This document shows positions 47,901 to 60,878 of a DNA stretch of 64,000 nucleotides, in pieces. Position 1 is the first letter of the stretch; each line of letters begins with the position of its first letter. The notes beneath the pieces were generated by a model that saw only the letters and a program-made list of their open reading frames with translations, was not told where the DNA came from and did not search any database. The DNA is taken from NCBI GenBank assembly GCA_023014335.1, contig JAECYW010000005.1, forward strand, positions 558,001 to 622,000, in the 5' to 3' direction. The translations under genes and the position numbers were made by a program. The stretch comes from Galerina marginata. Taxonomy: Eukaryota > Basidiomycota > Agaricomycetes > Agaricales > Galerinaceae.

Positions 47901-49900
47901 ACTCATGGTGATACCAAGCAAAAATCTACCCTAAACGTGTGTCAGACGGGAGTACTATTTGACATGTTGGCATTATTTTGACACACAGCGGGGGCTTATC
48001 TATGAGATCACCGAACAGACAGAGTTTGCTCTGAGTCCCACAATTTTAGTCGTCCGAGAAACCTGAAATAGAGTAAGAGCAGAAGTCCCACAAGGTCGGC
48101 GCCAGCTTATTCTTCTTCCCTGCGCCATAAATTTGTTTACATTAAGTTGCGAACACTTGATTCCAGATGCTGTAATGTCAACTCAAATGTAAGCTGCGAC
48201 GGCCTGGCCTAGTCACACGACTGATCCTAGGAACCAGAAATGCGGATGGAAGTGCAGCAGGCCTACCTTTTTAATCAAGCTACAAAGGAACTGTCGTTTG
48301 GCACTGTCTTTCCGACATTCCGTAGGCGGTGATTTTCAAGTCACAAGGATAGATGCTTGAATTGCAATCGTCTCTTCTAAGTATATTGAACAGAAGCATG
48401 GCTTATCACCCCATATTTCTAGGATGAACAAAATTTATTCAAAGACACTCCCGCTGCGGAAGACCGACAGACAATATCCACCTATTGCCTTACTAAAATA
48501 TCCCACCTTGGCACTTGCTATTGCGCCTAGGTCCGCGGATTTACATTACGTGTTTCATGTTCATGTACACCACGTAGTCAAAATATATTATATTTTCAAA
48601 CCGATGTTCCTACGATGTCATTGTGAGGGGTGTTCTACGAAGGACAGAGCAACACCAGGGGTTTCCTATGGGGCGTTTTGGAACGAGTCCAAATAAACCT
48701 ATGTCTCTTGTTAGTAGCTTCGTTCATTGAAAGACCAACTAGCTTCGCCTTATTGGCCATTCTGCAAAGGGCCTAGGCTCATGGAGCAGGTAGGAATCTT
48801 TTTCGAATATTATTTATAGAACACGTGTCTGCACCCTCTGTGCAGTGGAGCTTACCATGTTGTCGTCGGCCATGGTCATCAAACCCAGGACCATATACAT
48901 ATCTTCACCTCAGTAAAGGAATGCAACAGAAAAATCTCCAGAACAAACATTGGCGCTGATGACTCCTTCCTAGCCTTTCATTCAAACAAAGAAAATGTAG
49001 ATGAGAGCATTAGATGCATCTTAACCGACACTTGAGTACGAAATGCTCGAGGAAATTCTTACTGTGAATGGCTGTCAAATATTAATACAGTCCTGATAGA
49101 TACTTTGTTGCTTTTTGCCCTGAATGATAATGATACTGTCTAGGAACTCGTCAGCGGCTTTGGAGTTATGGCGTCTGGAAGATGTGGCGCATAATTACTA
49201 AGAAAGGAAAACACCGGAAGCATTTGCGTGAGTGATGGCTTCATCCGCTATCCTCGTCTCGGGGCCTAAGATCGGCTAATGTATATGGCCGGAAAATGAA
49301 AGTGAATTGAGTCCGCTCACTATGAAGCATCCCTCGGCTGTCATTTTGGTTCAGCGATTTTAAACCAAGATTATAGGATCCGCGCTATATATAGACAACA
49401 CCCCAGGTAGTCCAGATAACTTCCAAAACGACCTTCAAGGAGCCTCCTACTAGACCTGGGCCTGCTAATTCCAATACTCTCTATCTATCTGAATCTATCT
49501 CCTCGACTAATTCGGTGGATTTGAAACCAGGGGCTCTATGATGATCGAATAAAAATAGATTCAACGTTCCACAACCAACACCAGCTGCACTGGATATCTG
49601 GTAGTTGGCATTGAGGTCGGTGGCCTTGCCTCATCGTGCCAATGGTACTGTCTTTGGTATTGCTTCGGCGTGAAGGCGTCGTGGACTTCGGAGGGGTCGG
49701 CTAATATCAGTAGATGGGCTCCGATGTTCGGACGATCCGACCGTCGGGTCAGGGACTAAATTGTTTATAGCCTTTTAAACCCTTGTGGAAAAGGAGCGGA
49801 TCACCAATGCAAATTAAATAAAATACAAATCTGAAGAACGAACACTTATAATGGCCAGTCAACGTCAATGGAACCGTGTTGCAAGTTTATATAAAAAGTA
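44918..49900. other. 5 kb gene-poor region with possible relics
   Basis: No intact gene is recognised. A minus-strand frame at 46247-45870 contains a hydrophobic stretch (WCFQAAGIIGAAVLLGRFVC) and could be an exon relic of a membrane protein. A minus-strand stretch at 47.4-47.7 kb contains IIWTDDVSV, vaguely like a Tc1/mariner transposase DDE region, but nothing else supports that. From 48.7 to 49.9 kb I see nothing interpretable. Confidence 0.35.
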
Positions 49901-52249
49901 CTGTGAAGGCAGTTAATTCTCTCATTCAAGGAGAATATCAGAACGAATTTATACCTCGACTCAGGAGAAACCACTTCAGATGAAGATTTTCACGGCGTCG
50001 ATGAGATCTTCCCCAGCCGATCGGAAAGAGAAGTAGGCGACTGGCAAAGGTTAACTGATGAGTCGCGGAAGCTCGGGGCGGAAGATAGGTTGGTAGCAGG
50101 AGAATTATAATTAGGTAACGTGCAATTGCAAGTTCTTGGTCCGCTGGGCCCTGGCGCCAGCCGTGGCGCAGCTCTTGCTTGATATCCGCCTTGGCGATTG
50201 CTTAAATCGATGGTTCTGTTGGTTGAGTAAGGAGGACCAGCTAGATCACTTCTTGCCGCCGGAAATAAAAATATCCGACGTGTTGACCCCAGATTTTGTC
50301 GATGGTGTACGTACTGGGAATTACTATAGTAAGGTAAGCTGGCGTTGTCTAGTAGGCTATATGAACCGGGACTACAAGACCGCAAGGCGGCGAAGTGGGT
50401 GTAAGCTCGGGTGTTAATTTTGTGGATGAAGAGTGGCATTTTGGTAGAGGGAGAAGGGAGTCGGCTTCTTGAAGAGGATCGCCAGAGGACCCACCAATGA
50501 ACCATTTACAAGGAGAGACCTGGACTTGGTGAATAAAGATTGCGTATTTGTGATAATTGCATTGGTCGCTTCTGGACTGCGTCGAGGAGAAGTACATAGA
50601 ATAGAAACAAAGGCTGCAATGAGGCTGACCGTTGCCAATAGTCTTAGGATGGCATGAAACGTCGCATGATTCATGAATCATGGGAGGAACTTTCACAACG
50701 AGCTAATCCTCCAGGAAGGAGATGCCAAATCAATATTAAAGGTTGAAGTTTCGGGAAATTAGGGTGCAAAGACAACTGTGCATCTTAATAAAGGTCTCGG
50801 CCTTTACGCGGTATCGTAAACCAAGGAGTAATACCTATGAATTCAAAGCAACTGTTGAGCGACGCGAGGAGGGCACAGTCAATGCCTGTAAGTATCCGCA
50901 GGTCATTGGATTTGGTGAGTACGAAACAAAAATTGTATACTTTCAATACTGCGGGAGTTTGCCAAGTCACCGAAAGAGCATTTTGGGACGAAGGTACCCT
51001 GGCTAAAACCAGAATGCCGGCGACGTTGGTTCTTTTCAGCGAGTGGAAAGAGAGGTCGCTGAACACGAGTGTTAACGAGAGCTTCAGGGTCCGGTATGCT
51101 CAGGCGTTTCCCAGACGTGAGTTGGAAATTCGAGGCGGAAATTAATCTTTGCCAACTTCCCGGTGCGGCAATTCTAGGCGTGGAAGGTCTGAAGTTCCTT
51201 GTGGACTTGCGGCGGGTGGGATGTCGTGCGGCGTTCTGAAGCAAAATGAATCATTGGAAATAGATGATACGCTATAGACCGTATAATGAAATCACAGGAA
51301 GTCGTGTTTTGGGGGGCAAGTCGAAGGAGATGGTGGGCGGGGTTGTCGAGGTGCGGGTATCCTCCTCCAAAGGTTGTTTAATGAACCGAACTTGAAGAAA
51401 TGCGAATGAGGTGATTGTGAAGTTGGGCTAGAAGGCATATTACCTGAGGTCTAGAATCGCTGTACGCGATGTGAAGGACGCGGCTCCTTTAACAAGCTTT
51501 CATGGAAGTCCAGAGGTCGAGAGAGAAAGAATTCGAAAGGGAACGCCGTCGCCATTTAGACGCATTAAGGGAGTACTTCGACCTTTTCGTATATGAAAGC
51601 ATGCATTTTGGGAGGCGGAGGTTATTTACTGAGCGAGGGTGAAAGAGTACCTTCAAGACTTCCCAGAGAAGGCCAGATGGTACGCGACGTAAGTCGATGC
51701 CGTCTTCTGAAAGGTTGTCGAGATGCGTTCATGGACCTTTTTCGACTGAGATACCGCCGGAATACCACCGAGCAAAGTCAGGATTTATGAAATGTGGTTC
51801 TTTTTCCTAGCCATCGAAGCGAGAGAGGTGAAAGAGGTTTGCCTAGAGTGTGTGCTTTGCGGTTGAAATATGAATTTACTTTGCCTCTCTTCTTTATAGG
51901 GCTTTCGTACGGGTCCGAAATATCGAATGCACCTATGATATGTGCAGCATAGTCCAACTTGTGGTTAAGACTCAAGAGGTGGGTATATTTGGATAAATAG
52001 GGCACAAATCATGTCTTCGTGCAGGTTAGAAGGCACCGAAGTCAGGAGGTAGTATCTTGTAAAAGCACATCCGGCTGCGCTTGTGGAAAGCGGTCAAGAC
52101 TCGAGGGAACTGTGATTGGCTACATGTACAGAAGGATGATAAACTTACTGGCCTTGAGACGAGCGGTGGAGCTCTTTTCAGAAGTCCGAAAGACAGCTAC
52201 ATATTCGCGGCGTTTGAACGAAGCTCTGGGCCAAAGTCTATGCGGAGAA

Positions 52250-54075
52250 TGGAGGTCTGGTTTTCGACGGCTGGACGGTTTAGGTACGAAGGGTGGGCAC
52301 TGGGTGGAGTGTACTAGATATATAATCAATGGATTTCGTCTGAGAATGGCTATAGGAGAAAGGTTGGGTGTTAGCATAAAGTCTATATCTCAGCTTAAAT
52401 TTCGAAGTAGCTTCACGATCAGGGCATGGGGGAGGTTTTCGCCCAAGAAGCTGAGTATACAGATAAGAACGGAAGTCGGCTATGCAGGGAAACATTCAGC
52501 AAATTTTCAGGCTGTCGTACACCGGCGCGATGAGGTAAGGATCTCGGACAAAAGACGTGACGGACCACCGTGTGGATAGGGAGGGAGGGAAGGGGAATAG
52601 GCCATTAGACCAGACTCTTTTGACATGAGCAAAGGAATCCCTCAGAAGTTTGTCGAGGGGCGTCATTCGAATGACCCCAGGCATGAGGGCGGATAGCGAG
52701 ATCTAGTCGTACTTAATACTATTGATTTCTGAAGAGTGTCCGGTATGTACAAACGAGTTTGGAAGAATGTACAGTGTTGGTTATGACTCGATCGAGGAAC
52801 GAGCATCGTGTCTGACTTTCCGATTTGACGGTGGAGTGAGTCAGTGACGTGAAAATTGAAGAATTCCGCGTCCCGCTCTCAGAATCGGGATATGGTGGGA
52901 GAGATCCTGCGGAGAATACAGTATTCGACCGTTTAAAAGAGGTTGGGTCCTGAGCGGCCATAGGGAGGGTCGCAGCCTGTCGGGTATATCTAGTGGAGAG
53001 TACAGATTGAGCTTCGAGTTGCGGGGTGTCGGTGACCATGGGTTTATCGTGAGGAGGGACTAGGGACTGGATAGATAAGAAGAATGTCGTTTACATATGG
53101 ACGCTTCAGGTACGAAGGGCGTAATCAATGGATTTTGGCTGACAGTTGATAAGACGGCCATGAGGTGAAGGCTAAGCATTTTGCTTGAGTTCGAAGTAGC
53201 ACCAATGCATAGACTTAGAGACCTGGAATACTCAATGGAGAGCGTTTCGCGCAGGAAGGTAAGACCGCACAGGTAAGAGCAAAAGTCGGCGGATTTTCAG
53301 GCTGTCGTACAACGCGGTGAGGCATGCCACTACTGGGGCCGGATTATTTTGACGAGAGTCAAAAGGTCTAGGCAGAGCGCTTGAGTTTTGCTATCACATT
53401 TTGCCGTCTCGTGTACCCCTCAATTACGAGAGCAAAACGCATTAGCAAAATCCAAGCGCTCTGACTCACCTTTTGACCACTGGCAAAAATTTCCCACCTC
53501 AGTAGTGGCAAGAATTTTGGACACGACGTCACGGACCACCGCGTGGATAGGGAGGGGAAAGAGACTGCCTTCAGACTAGATCCCTTTGGTGTACTTTAAG
53601 CAAAGAAATCGTTCGTTGGTGCCGGTTGTTCGAATGAGCCATACATGAGCGTGAATAGCGAGATCTACTGAGTAGCGTTCGAAGAGCGTGTGGTCTAATT
53701 TCGAGATATTAATTTCAGGTGGTCATGCTGAGCCGTAGAGTAGATACACTGTTATGGACGAGTTGAGAGACAGTGTTGGGTATGACTCGATTGAGGAACG
53801 AGCATCGTGTTTGATTTTCCGATTTGACGGTGGAGTGACGTGAGGAATTGAAGGAATCCGTGTTCCGCTCTAAGTAAGAGAGATCGGCCATTGGATGGGT
53901 TGCAGTCTGTCGGGTAGAGTCCAGGTTGGGCATCGAGTTGTGGGGTATCGGCGACTGTGGGTTTAGTGTATCGTGAGGATTCAAAGGCGCTGGATAGATA
54001 CGGGGAATATCATTGATGATGTCGATCCTTTTTGCGTTCTGAGATGGGACATTTGAGGATCGTACCTCTTCCATA
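52250..54075. repeat. Degenerate tandem duplication, unit about 0.9 kb
   Basis: Two adjacent units share colinear blocks: GGTACGAAGGG plus AATCAATGGATTT (52280-52340 and 53110-53140), GACGGACCACCG/CACGGACCACCGCGTGGATAGG (52557-52580 and 53528-53552), and GACTCGAT(C/T)GAGGAACGAGCATCGTGT followed by TTCCGATTTGACGGTGGAGTGA (52786-52840 and 53781-53840). Both units keep a minus-strand frame with the shared peptide HSTVKSE(S/N)QTRCSFL, so the source may have been coding. Confidence 0.7.
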
Positions 54076-54910
54076 TCTAGAACGGCGTTATGGGGCGTTA
54101 TGCTCTTTCTAGTAGCTCGGCCAGCTCGGTGTACATATTTAGCGGTGTATTAAAGGAGTCTTGGTGAATCCAGAGCTGGTTTAGAGCTTGTGGAGTCGTC
54201 TTTCAGTTCTAATTCCAGTCGCCGTTCAGAGACGTCAATTACAACATTCACTAGGACTGCCAGTGGATGAGGCCACCCATCGTTTTGCAGTAAGATCTAG
54301 AATAGCATCGGCGTTCCAGACTTCCAGTTGAGCTTGAGATATTTTTGCGACTCCAAATGTCCGAATGGATCGTGCTTCTATTTCTGTTTATCTTAGCGTG
54401 AATCGGCGGCTTCTAGGAGGAACATGCGACTCGGAGATGGGTATTTAGATCTGCAGACTGCAGGCTGCCAGTGTCACGGGCTGAGAGGGATGGACGGCTT
54501 GAAGCTTGAAGCCTCGGGACGGAGTCGGAGAATTGGAGTCAGAACCAGCCAGAGCCTAGTCGGATGAGGCTTCAAGTTGCCGTGGTTGATAAGCCCAGTT
54601 GAAGTAAATAGATCATTTTAGTTGGTCATTTTCTAGCGGGTGCTAGCACACACAAGCATCAGCCAGAACTCGCCTCCGAGACTTCAAGAATCAAAACCAA
54701 GTCAGAACCAAGCCGCCACGGCCACAGTCGCGGTTGCGAGAGCGGTTGCGCGTCATCAGTCAGCCCAACCCGCTGACCTAACCCCTCTTACTCATCAAAA
54801 ACCAACACTTACTAATCCCGTGCAAACCCGCGCAAACAGGTATATAAGCCCAGCTGGCAAGCTGTGGTGGGTGTGGTTACCGTTTCCGTTTCCCGAGTTA
54901 AGCAGAGAAT
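54075..54910 (+). promoter_or_regulatory. RPL10 upstream region with TATA-like box
   Basis: The sequence becomes C-rich on the plus strand from about 54650, with CTAACCCCTCTTACTC and a TATATAA at 54841-54847. A transcript start shortly after this would leave a short leader before the splice donor at 54911. The assignment of promoter elements is inference from position. Confidence 0.45.
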
Positions 54911-55156
54911 GTGAGTGTGCTGTTTTCTTCGTCTGGGTGGTTGGAACGAGCTAGGAGGTGGATTTGGGGCTTTTTGGATGCGTTTGGGGGGTGGATTGGG
55001 GTGGATGCGGTTGGATGTGGTTGGATGACGTTTTTGGGCTTTGGATGGGTTGGATAGGGGAAACGCTTTGGTCTGGGTGGATGGGGCCTTCTGGCGTTTT
55101 TTGGAGGGATTCGAAGAGGTTCTTTTGGAATAGGATGCTGATTTATGGGTTTACAG
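54911..55156 (+). other. Probable 5' UTR intron of RPL10
   Basis: A consensus donor (AAT|GTGAGTG) at 54911 and an acceptor (GGGTTTACAG) at 55147-55156 define a 246-nt intron ending six nucleotides before the RPL10 start codon. It is strongly G/T-rich, with repeated TTGGATG/GGTGGA words, very unlike the 59-73 nt introns inside the gene. Leader introns are common in highly expressed ribosomal protein genes. Confidence 0.6.
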
Positions 55157-55162
55157 AACAAA

Positions 55163-56011
55163 ATGGGCCGTCGACCCGCTCGCTGCTACCGCTACTGCAA
55201 AAACAAGCCGTACCCCAAGTCGAGGTACAACCGTGGTGTTCCTGACCCCAAAGTGCGTCTGTATTTCATTCGTTTTACGTGCTTATCTTACAAAACTCCA
55301 TGTTTATACAGATCAGGATCTTCGATCTAGGCCGGAAGAGGGCCAACGTCGACGAGTTCCCGTTCTGCTGCCACCTCGTGTCTGACGAGTACGAGCAGCT
55401 GTCGAGCGAGGCGCTCGAGGCTGCGCGGATCTGCGCGAACAAGTATGTGACGAAGACGAGCGGGAAGGATTCGTTCCATCTGCGTGTGCGCGTGCACCCG
55501 TATCATGTTATTAGGATTAATAAGATGTTGAGCTGTGCTGGGGCTGATAGGTTCGTCTTCCTTCGTTCGTTGGTCAGGGTTGAGATATTGGGTTGACTTG
55601 GATTTGATTACGCTAGGCTGCAAACTGGCATGCGCGGAGCATGGGGCAAGCCTTACGGCACCGTCGCGCGGGTGAACATCGGACAGATCATCCTGTCGAT
55701 CCGGTGCAAGGACGCGAACGCGCCTGTGATCATGGAGGCGCTGCGCCGTGCAAGGTACAAGTTCCCGGGAAGACAGAAGATTATCGTGTCGAAGAAGTGG
55801 GGGTTCACGAATGTGGCGAAGGGGGATTATCTTAAGCTCAAGGAGGAGAAGAAGGTGTTGCAGTTCGTATCGTTTTTCTTTTATTTGAGTGAGAAGGGAA
55901 GATAACTGATTACGTTTTTTCTTTCCTTTTTGCAGGGATGGTGCTTATGTACAGTTCATTCGTCCCAAGGGGCCGTTGGAGCAGAACCTCCGTAACCAGC
56001 TTCGCGCTTGA
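55163..56011 (+). CDS. RPL10: 60S ribosomal protein L10 (uL16)
   Basis: Exons 55163-55252, 55312-55550, 55617-55862 and 55936-56011, all with GT-AG introns, give exactly 217 codons (216 residues), close to the usual length. The sequence is that of eukaryotic uL16: [20 protein letters not shown] at the start, [17 protein letters not shown], the essential loop region [20 protein letters not shown], and [13 protein letters not shown] near the C-terminus. uL16 sits at the base of the P0/P1/P2 stalk, contacts the tRNA sites and is the last step of 60S maturation. Codons are strongly biased to G/C, as expected for high expression. The start is fixed by homology; an upstream in-frame extension has no support. 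Confidence 0.96.
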
Positions 56012-56368
56012 GCATGTATCGATTGAGTGTAGGTTCGAAATTGATGATGACGAGATGATGTAAACGTGGGATCCGATCTGTAGCGTTGAAGTCGCCGCAT
56101 CGGCTGGGTAGAAAGAAATGTCCGCGTGAATCGCGCATTGCATGCCTCTATATTCACTACATCACCTTGAAATAGTGGGTGATGGATAGGGGAAAGGGGG
56201 CAGAGATTAAGTTTATGATTTCGTAGATTTCAATCTGTCTTTGTCGCTGGGCCGTCGGCGGGGAAGCGTTTTTTTAGGGTCATAATACAATCAAATCAAT
56301 ATCATGTGACTTTTTTTGGGTTGAATGAGGTGTGGAAACGAGCAAGGAGTGAGTGAGACTGGTTGACC

Positions 56369-58728
56369 ATGGACGACGATCATCCTCTGCAGCTGCATAT
56401 CCCCCATTTCGTCTACTCCTCCGCTCCTACCCTCGTCCCTGGCGGCGGCGCAGAGGTGATCCCTCTGACAAATGCAGACTGGTTCGCTAATAATGGCTTT
56501 ACGCCGTTCCAAGAGTGCGTCGCTTCGGCTTTTCTGTGCCCCGAGCTAAGCTGACGGCCCCACTCCACAGGTTTTTTGCGCCGAATGAGCCCGGGGAGCA
56601 GCAACCAGCAGACGCGTCGGGCTCTGCGCCGTTCGACTTTGCTCTCCCGGCCCAGCCCACCTTTGCCTCCCCGCCGCCGGTGCACCAGCCTACGCCGGAT
56701 CTGAGTCTGTTCGTATCCACCGCCCTCGCTGCCCCGTCGCCCCTCGGCCTGCCCGTCTACTCCTCCTCGGGCTTCGACCTTCTCTCCATCCTCGCCCGTG
56801 TCGTGCATCGGCCGTATCCCCGCGTCGTCCTCGGCCCCGTCGATCTCTCGTGCTCGTTCGTTGTTGTCGATGTGCGGAGATACGACCATCCTATCGTGTA
56901 CTGCTCCCCTACGTTTTGTACTCTTACTGGGTACTCCGAGGCAGAGGTTATAGGCCGCAACTGCCGTTTCCTGCAGGCCCCTGGGGGCCAGGTGGGCAAG
57001 GGCGAGCCGCGCAAGTATACCGCGGAGGATGCGGTGGCGCATCTGCGGAAGAGCCTCATGGCGGACAAGGAGTGCCAGACGAGCATCGTGAACTACAAGA
57101 AGAACGGAGCGGCGTTTATCAACCTCGTCACTGTCATCCCCGTCCCTGGCGGTTCTTCTGGGGAGGAGAACGATATCGCGTATCATGTGGGGTTCCAGGT
57201 GGATCTTACCGACCAGCCGAATGCGATTTTGGACAAGTTGAAGGATGGGAGTTATATTGTTAATTATGCTGCGCAGTCGGATATGACGGCGTTGGCGAGG
57301 GCTGTTAATCGACAGATCCAGCCGCCGAGCCTGCCTCCGACGACGAGCACGCGCGAGAGGAAGGCTAACTCGATTCCGGGTGTGGTTATGTCCAAGCAAC
57401 TCAAGCGACTTTTGGCGGACCCTGTGTTTTTGCGGTCCTTCCCTATCCCCAACGCTGGACCGGTTCCTGCGACTAATGCGTCGTCTGCGGAGGAGGCGGT
57501 CATCGCAGGCGGGAATAACCATCTCCTCCATCTGTTTTTGTTGGAGGCCGCACCGGATTTCATCCACGTCGTATCTCTCAAAGGCAGCTTTTTGTACGTC
57601 GCCCCGAGCGTGAGGAGGGTGCTGGGGTACGAGGCGGAGGAGATGATCGGGACTTCGTTGGCGGATTATGCGCATCCTGAGGACGTCATTCCGCTTATGC
57701 GCGAGCTCAAGGAGAGCAGTGCGACAGGGGTCACTGCTGCTGCTGCTTCCGCATCCGCGTCTGCCTCCGCCTCCGCTGGTACTGGTGCCGGCTCAGGCTC
57801 AGACCAAGGCCCATCCGCCATCCCCGGCGCCCCACGCTCCGTCGACCTGCTCTTCCGCGCACGCACGAAGATGGGGCGGTACGTGTGGGTTGAGTGCCGC
57901 GGCCGCCTGCATGTTGAGCCTGGGAAGGGGCGGAAGGCGATTATTCTGAGTGGGCGGGCGCGGGAGATGATGTGTTTGAGGTGGGAGGATGTGAATCGGG
58001 CGGGGGGGCTGGCGGAGGGGAGGAGGGTGTCGGTGCGGTCTGGGCGGGGGTCCGCGTCCACCGCTTCAGGGAAGGAAAGAGAGGGGGAGCAGCCACGCTG
58101 GATGGAGGAGACGGAGACGGAGCAGGAGGTGTGGGGGATGTTAGGCGGGACGGGGGCGGAGACTGCTACGTTCTTGAGTGTCGGGCGGGGGATGCGGGAT
58201 GTGTTGGGCTGGACGGGGGAGGACCTGCTTGGGACGGGGGTGGTGGATATCGTGCGTGATGAGGGGGCGAGGGGGGTTATTGGGGGGTTCGTTAGGGAGA
58301 TGAGGGAGGTTCAGCGGGGGGAGCGGCTGGGGAGGGGGCGGGGACAACGGCGCCTTCATGATGGACCGCGGGGGAACACGCGGATGAGGAAGACGAGATG
58401 CTTTTTGAAGAAGAAGGATGGAGGGGTGGTGGAGGTGTGGTTTGTCCTGTATCGGGCGGACGCGGATGTGCAGGAGGGGGAGGTGGGAGTGGAGGGGAAG
58501 GGGGTGGGGGTGGATGAAGCGCGCGGGGTGGGGATGAGTATATCCCCTGCCTCGTTGGTGTATCAGATCAGGCTCGTCGATGCGGAGACGGTGCCGTGTG
58601 GGATGGATTCGGTGCTGCCGATACCTTTTGGTGGATCGTCCTCGTCCTCGGCGTCGGCGTCGGCGGCGATGGGTCCACTTGCTACGTCGGCTTCTGCGTC
58701 TTCGACATTATCATCCTCCAACTCCAAC

Positions 58729-58760
<32 letters not shown>

Positions 58761-59835
58761 AACGGGGCCGTCGCTGGATATGTTCGACGAGCTATCGATA
58801 GCGCGCGGGTCGAGCTGGCAGTACGAGCTGCAGCAGCTGCGGTTTGCGAATTCGCGGTTGTTGGAGGAGTTAGCGGCGTTGGAGGCTGCTGAGGCTGAGG
58901 CTGGTGCTGGTGCTGGGGACGTTGGTGGTGGTGGTGGTGGTGGGCGGAAGGAGAGGTTGTTGGATCGGGATAGGGAGAGGGAGAGGGATAGGCAGGAGCG
59001 GGAGCGGGAGAGGGAGGCGGAGAGGGATAAGGAGAGGGATAAGGAGCGGGGAAAGGAGAGGGAGAGGCAGCAGGCGATGCAAGGCGTTTCACCGCCCACG
59101 ACGACGGCGCCTATGGTTCAGTCTTATGAGCCGCTCGGAGGGGGTGGTGGGGGTGGGGGCGGGGGTTATGAGTATGAGTACGAGGCGCCTTATGGAGATG
59201 AATCAATCCTCCAACGACAGCACCAGCAGCGGGAACGGGAACGGGAACGGGAGCAGCAGCAGCAGCGCGAGCGGGATCTCTTCTCGCGACAACGTCTCAT
59301 GATGCGGCAGTACCCACCACCACCGCCGTTACCTACCCCGCTATTATCCTACGCGGAGCCTCATCATCATCGGTCGTTGTATGATTCGCTCCCCCATCCT
59401 CACTCGCTCCCTCTCCCTCTTCCGCTCTCGCCTATCGAGCCGCGCTCGTCTACGCCTTCTTCCTCTTCCGCTGCTGCTGCCGCCGCCGCCGCAGGGACGT
59501 CCTCGTCGTCGGGGGCGGCGTGGCTGCACCAGCCACAACCGCAGGCGCAGTTCTCGTTGCGGGAGATGACGCAGGGGCTTGTGGACCACCCGCACCCGCA
59601 CCCACATCAGCATCAGCATCATCAGCACGGACAACGGCGCGGGTCGCAGCAGCAGGCACAGGAATGGAGTACGATGGCGCCGCCTCCGCCGCCTCCGCTT
59701 CTTGGGGCGTCGTCGTTGGGGTATGTGCATGGGCATCATTTGATCCAGCCGCAGCCGCTGGGTTATGCGACTTCGGGGGCAGGTGGCGGGTCTTCTTCGC
59801 TTAAACGGCCGTGGGATGCCATTGATTCTACGTGA
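56369..59835 (+). CDS. wc-1: White-collar-1-type blue-light photoreceptor (LOV/PAS)
   Basis: A 146-nt first exon (56369-56514), a 56-nt GT-AG intron and one long exon (56571-59835) give 1136 residues. The LOV domain near 110-240 carries GYSEAEVIGRNCRFLQ, with the flavin-adduct Cys at about 180. A PAS domain near 370-510 shows PDFIHVVSLKGSFLYVAPSV and YAHPEDVIPLMRELK. A third, degenerate PAS lies near 575-690 (FLKKKDGGVVEVWFVLYRA). The C-terminal third has Ser and Ala runs, a highly charged Arg/Glu/Asp helix with basic clusters, a Gly run and His/Pro/Gln repeats. As known for basidiomycete WC-1 proteins, there is no GATA zinc finger; DNA binding is expected through a WC-2 partner. It lies 357 bp downstream of RPL10 in the same direction. 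Confidence 0.9.
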
Positions 59836-60878
59836 ATCTGATAAAAAAGGGTGTTTGGTTGGTTAGATGGGGGAGAGTGGACTTTGGACTTTGTACAATG
59901 CATATTTTCCATTTCTTTCTTTTTTTTTTCTTTCTTCCTGTTCTGTTTTTCATGGGGTTATACATCATCCATCCATATACACGTTATGTACATGAATCAT
60001 GCCTCTTAGGAAGGTGTTGGTTTACTGTTTTCCTTCCACATTTTCATTTTCATTCTGTGCTCTTCATCTGTCATATCTTTTTTTCTTCGTGTTTTCTGTG
60101 CATAATCATCCTGCTGTCTGGCTATTTCAATTTCATGCATACATACTGATGTCTCTTTCTCATGGCATGGCTTGTGGAAATATTGTGATATGTGTTTTCT
60201 GTTCTTTTCTGTTCCAAAATAGGTTTCCACCCCCAATAGTCTTTGATTAGGCCCACACGAGGTGCAAAAGGCACAGCTGGGCCCAGACTATTTTGCCGGG
60301 AGGTCAAAATGGACGGTAAGTTGTTTGAATTTTACCCTGACATTTTACAGATGTGGGCCCCTGCACTAGGATGAGCAAAATGTTGGAGGCAAAAGTTGGG
60401 CAAAATTCTAACAACATGCCATCACATTTTAACTCCCTGTCAAAATAATCCGACCCCAGCTGTGAGGCCTTTTTGAGAGACAAAGAAAGTGATTTTCCAC
60501 CATTCAAAAGTAATGACTCTATAGGGACACAAAAACTATTTTGAGATGCAAGACTTTTATAATACCTCTCACCAATGAAATCACTATATGGCTCATTCAG
60601 ATCTAGGCTCATGAACCAGTCTGCTTTTTCCGAAATGAGTTGGTTGCAGATCAACTGGTTGACCGATCAATAAGCTGGGTGTTTATCTGCCTGGCAAGCT
60701 CTGGGCAGATAACTCAATGACGGAAATCAAGAAAGCGGTGAAGGGACGGCCCTTTGGCCAGCCCTGAATTTTTGGTTTTTACCTGTTCCTCATACCAATA
60801 TTGGACTTAGAATAATGATATATCTTGTGTGGTTCATTGTCTAAGTCTCAGACAATCAGTATAAACCAGCCAAGACTA
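59836..60878. other. 3' flank of WC-1 and AT-rich intergenic DNA
   Basis: The T-rich plus strand (59.9-60.1 kb) is probably the WC-1 3' UTR. Composition then drops to AT-rich sequence without a gene. Confidence 0.4.

Noticed and set aside
56413..57675. 420-codon open frame on the minus strand opposite WC-1
   Set aside because: It is a shadow of the GC-rich, codon-biased WC-1 gene. It lacks domain signatures, and the plus strand has LOV and PAS motifs. The same holds for frames at 58563-59099 and 59344-59739 minus.
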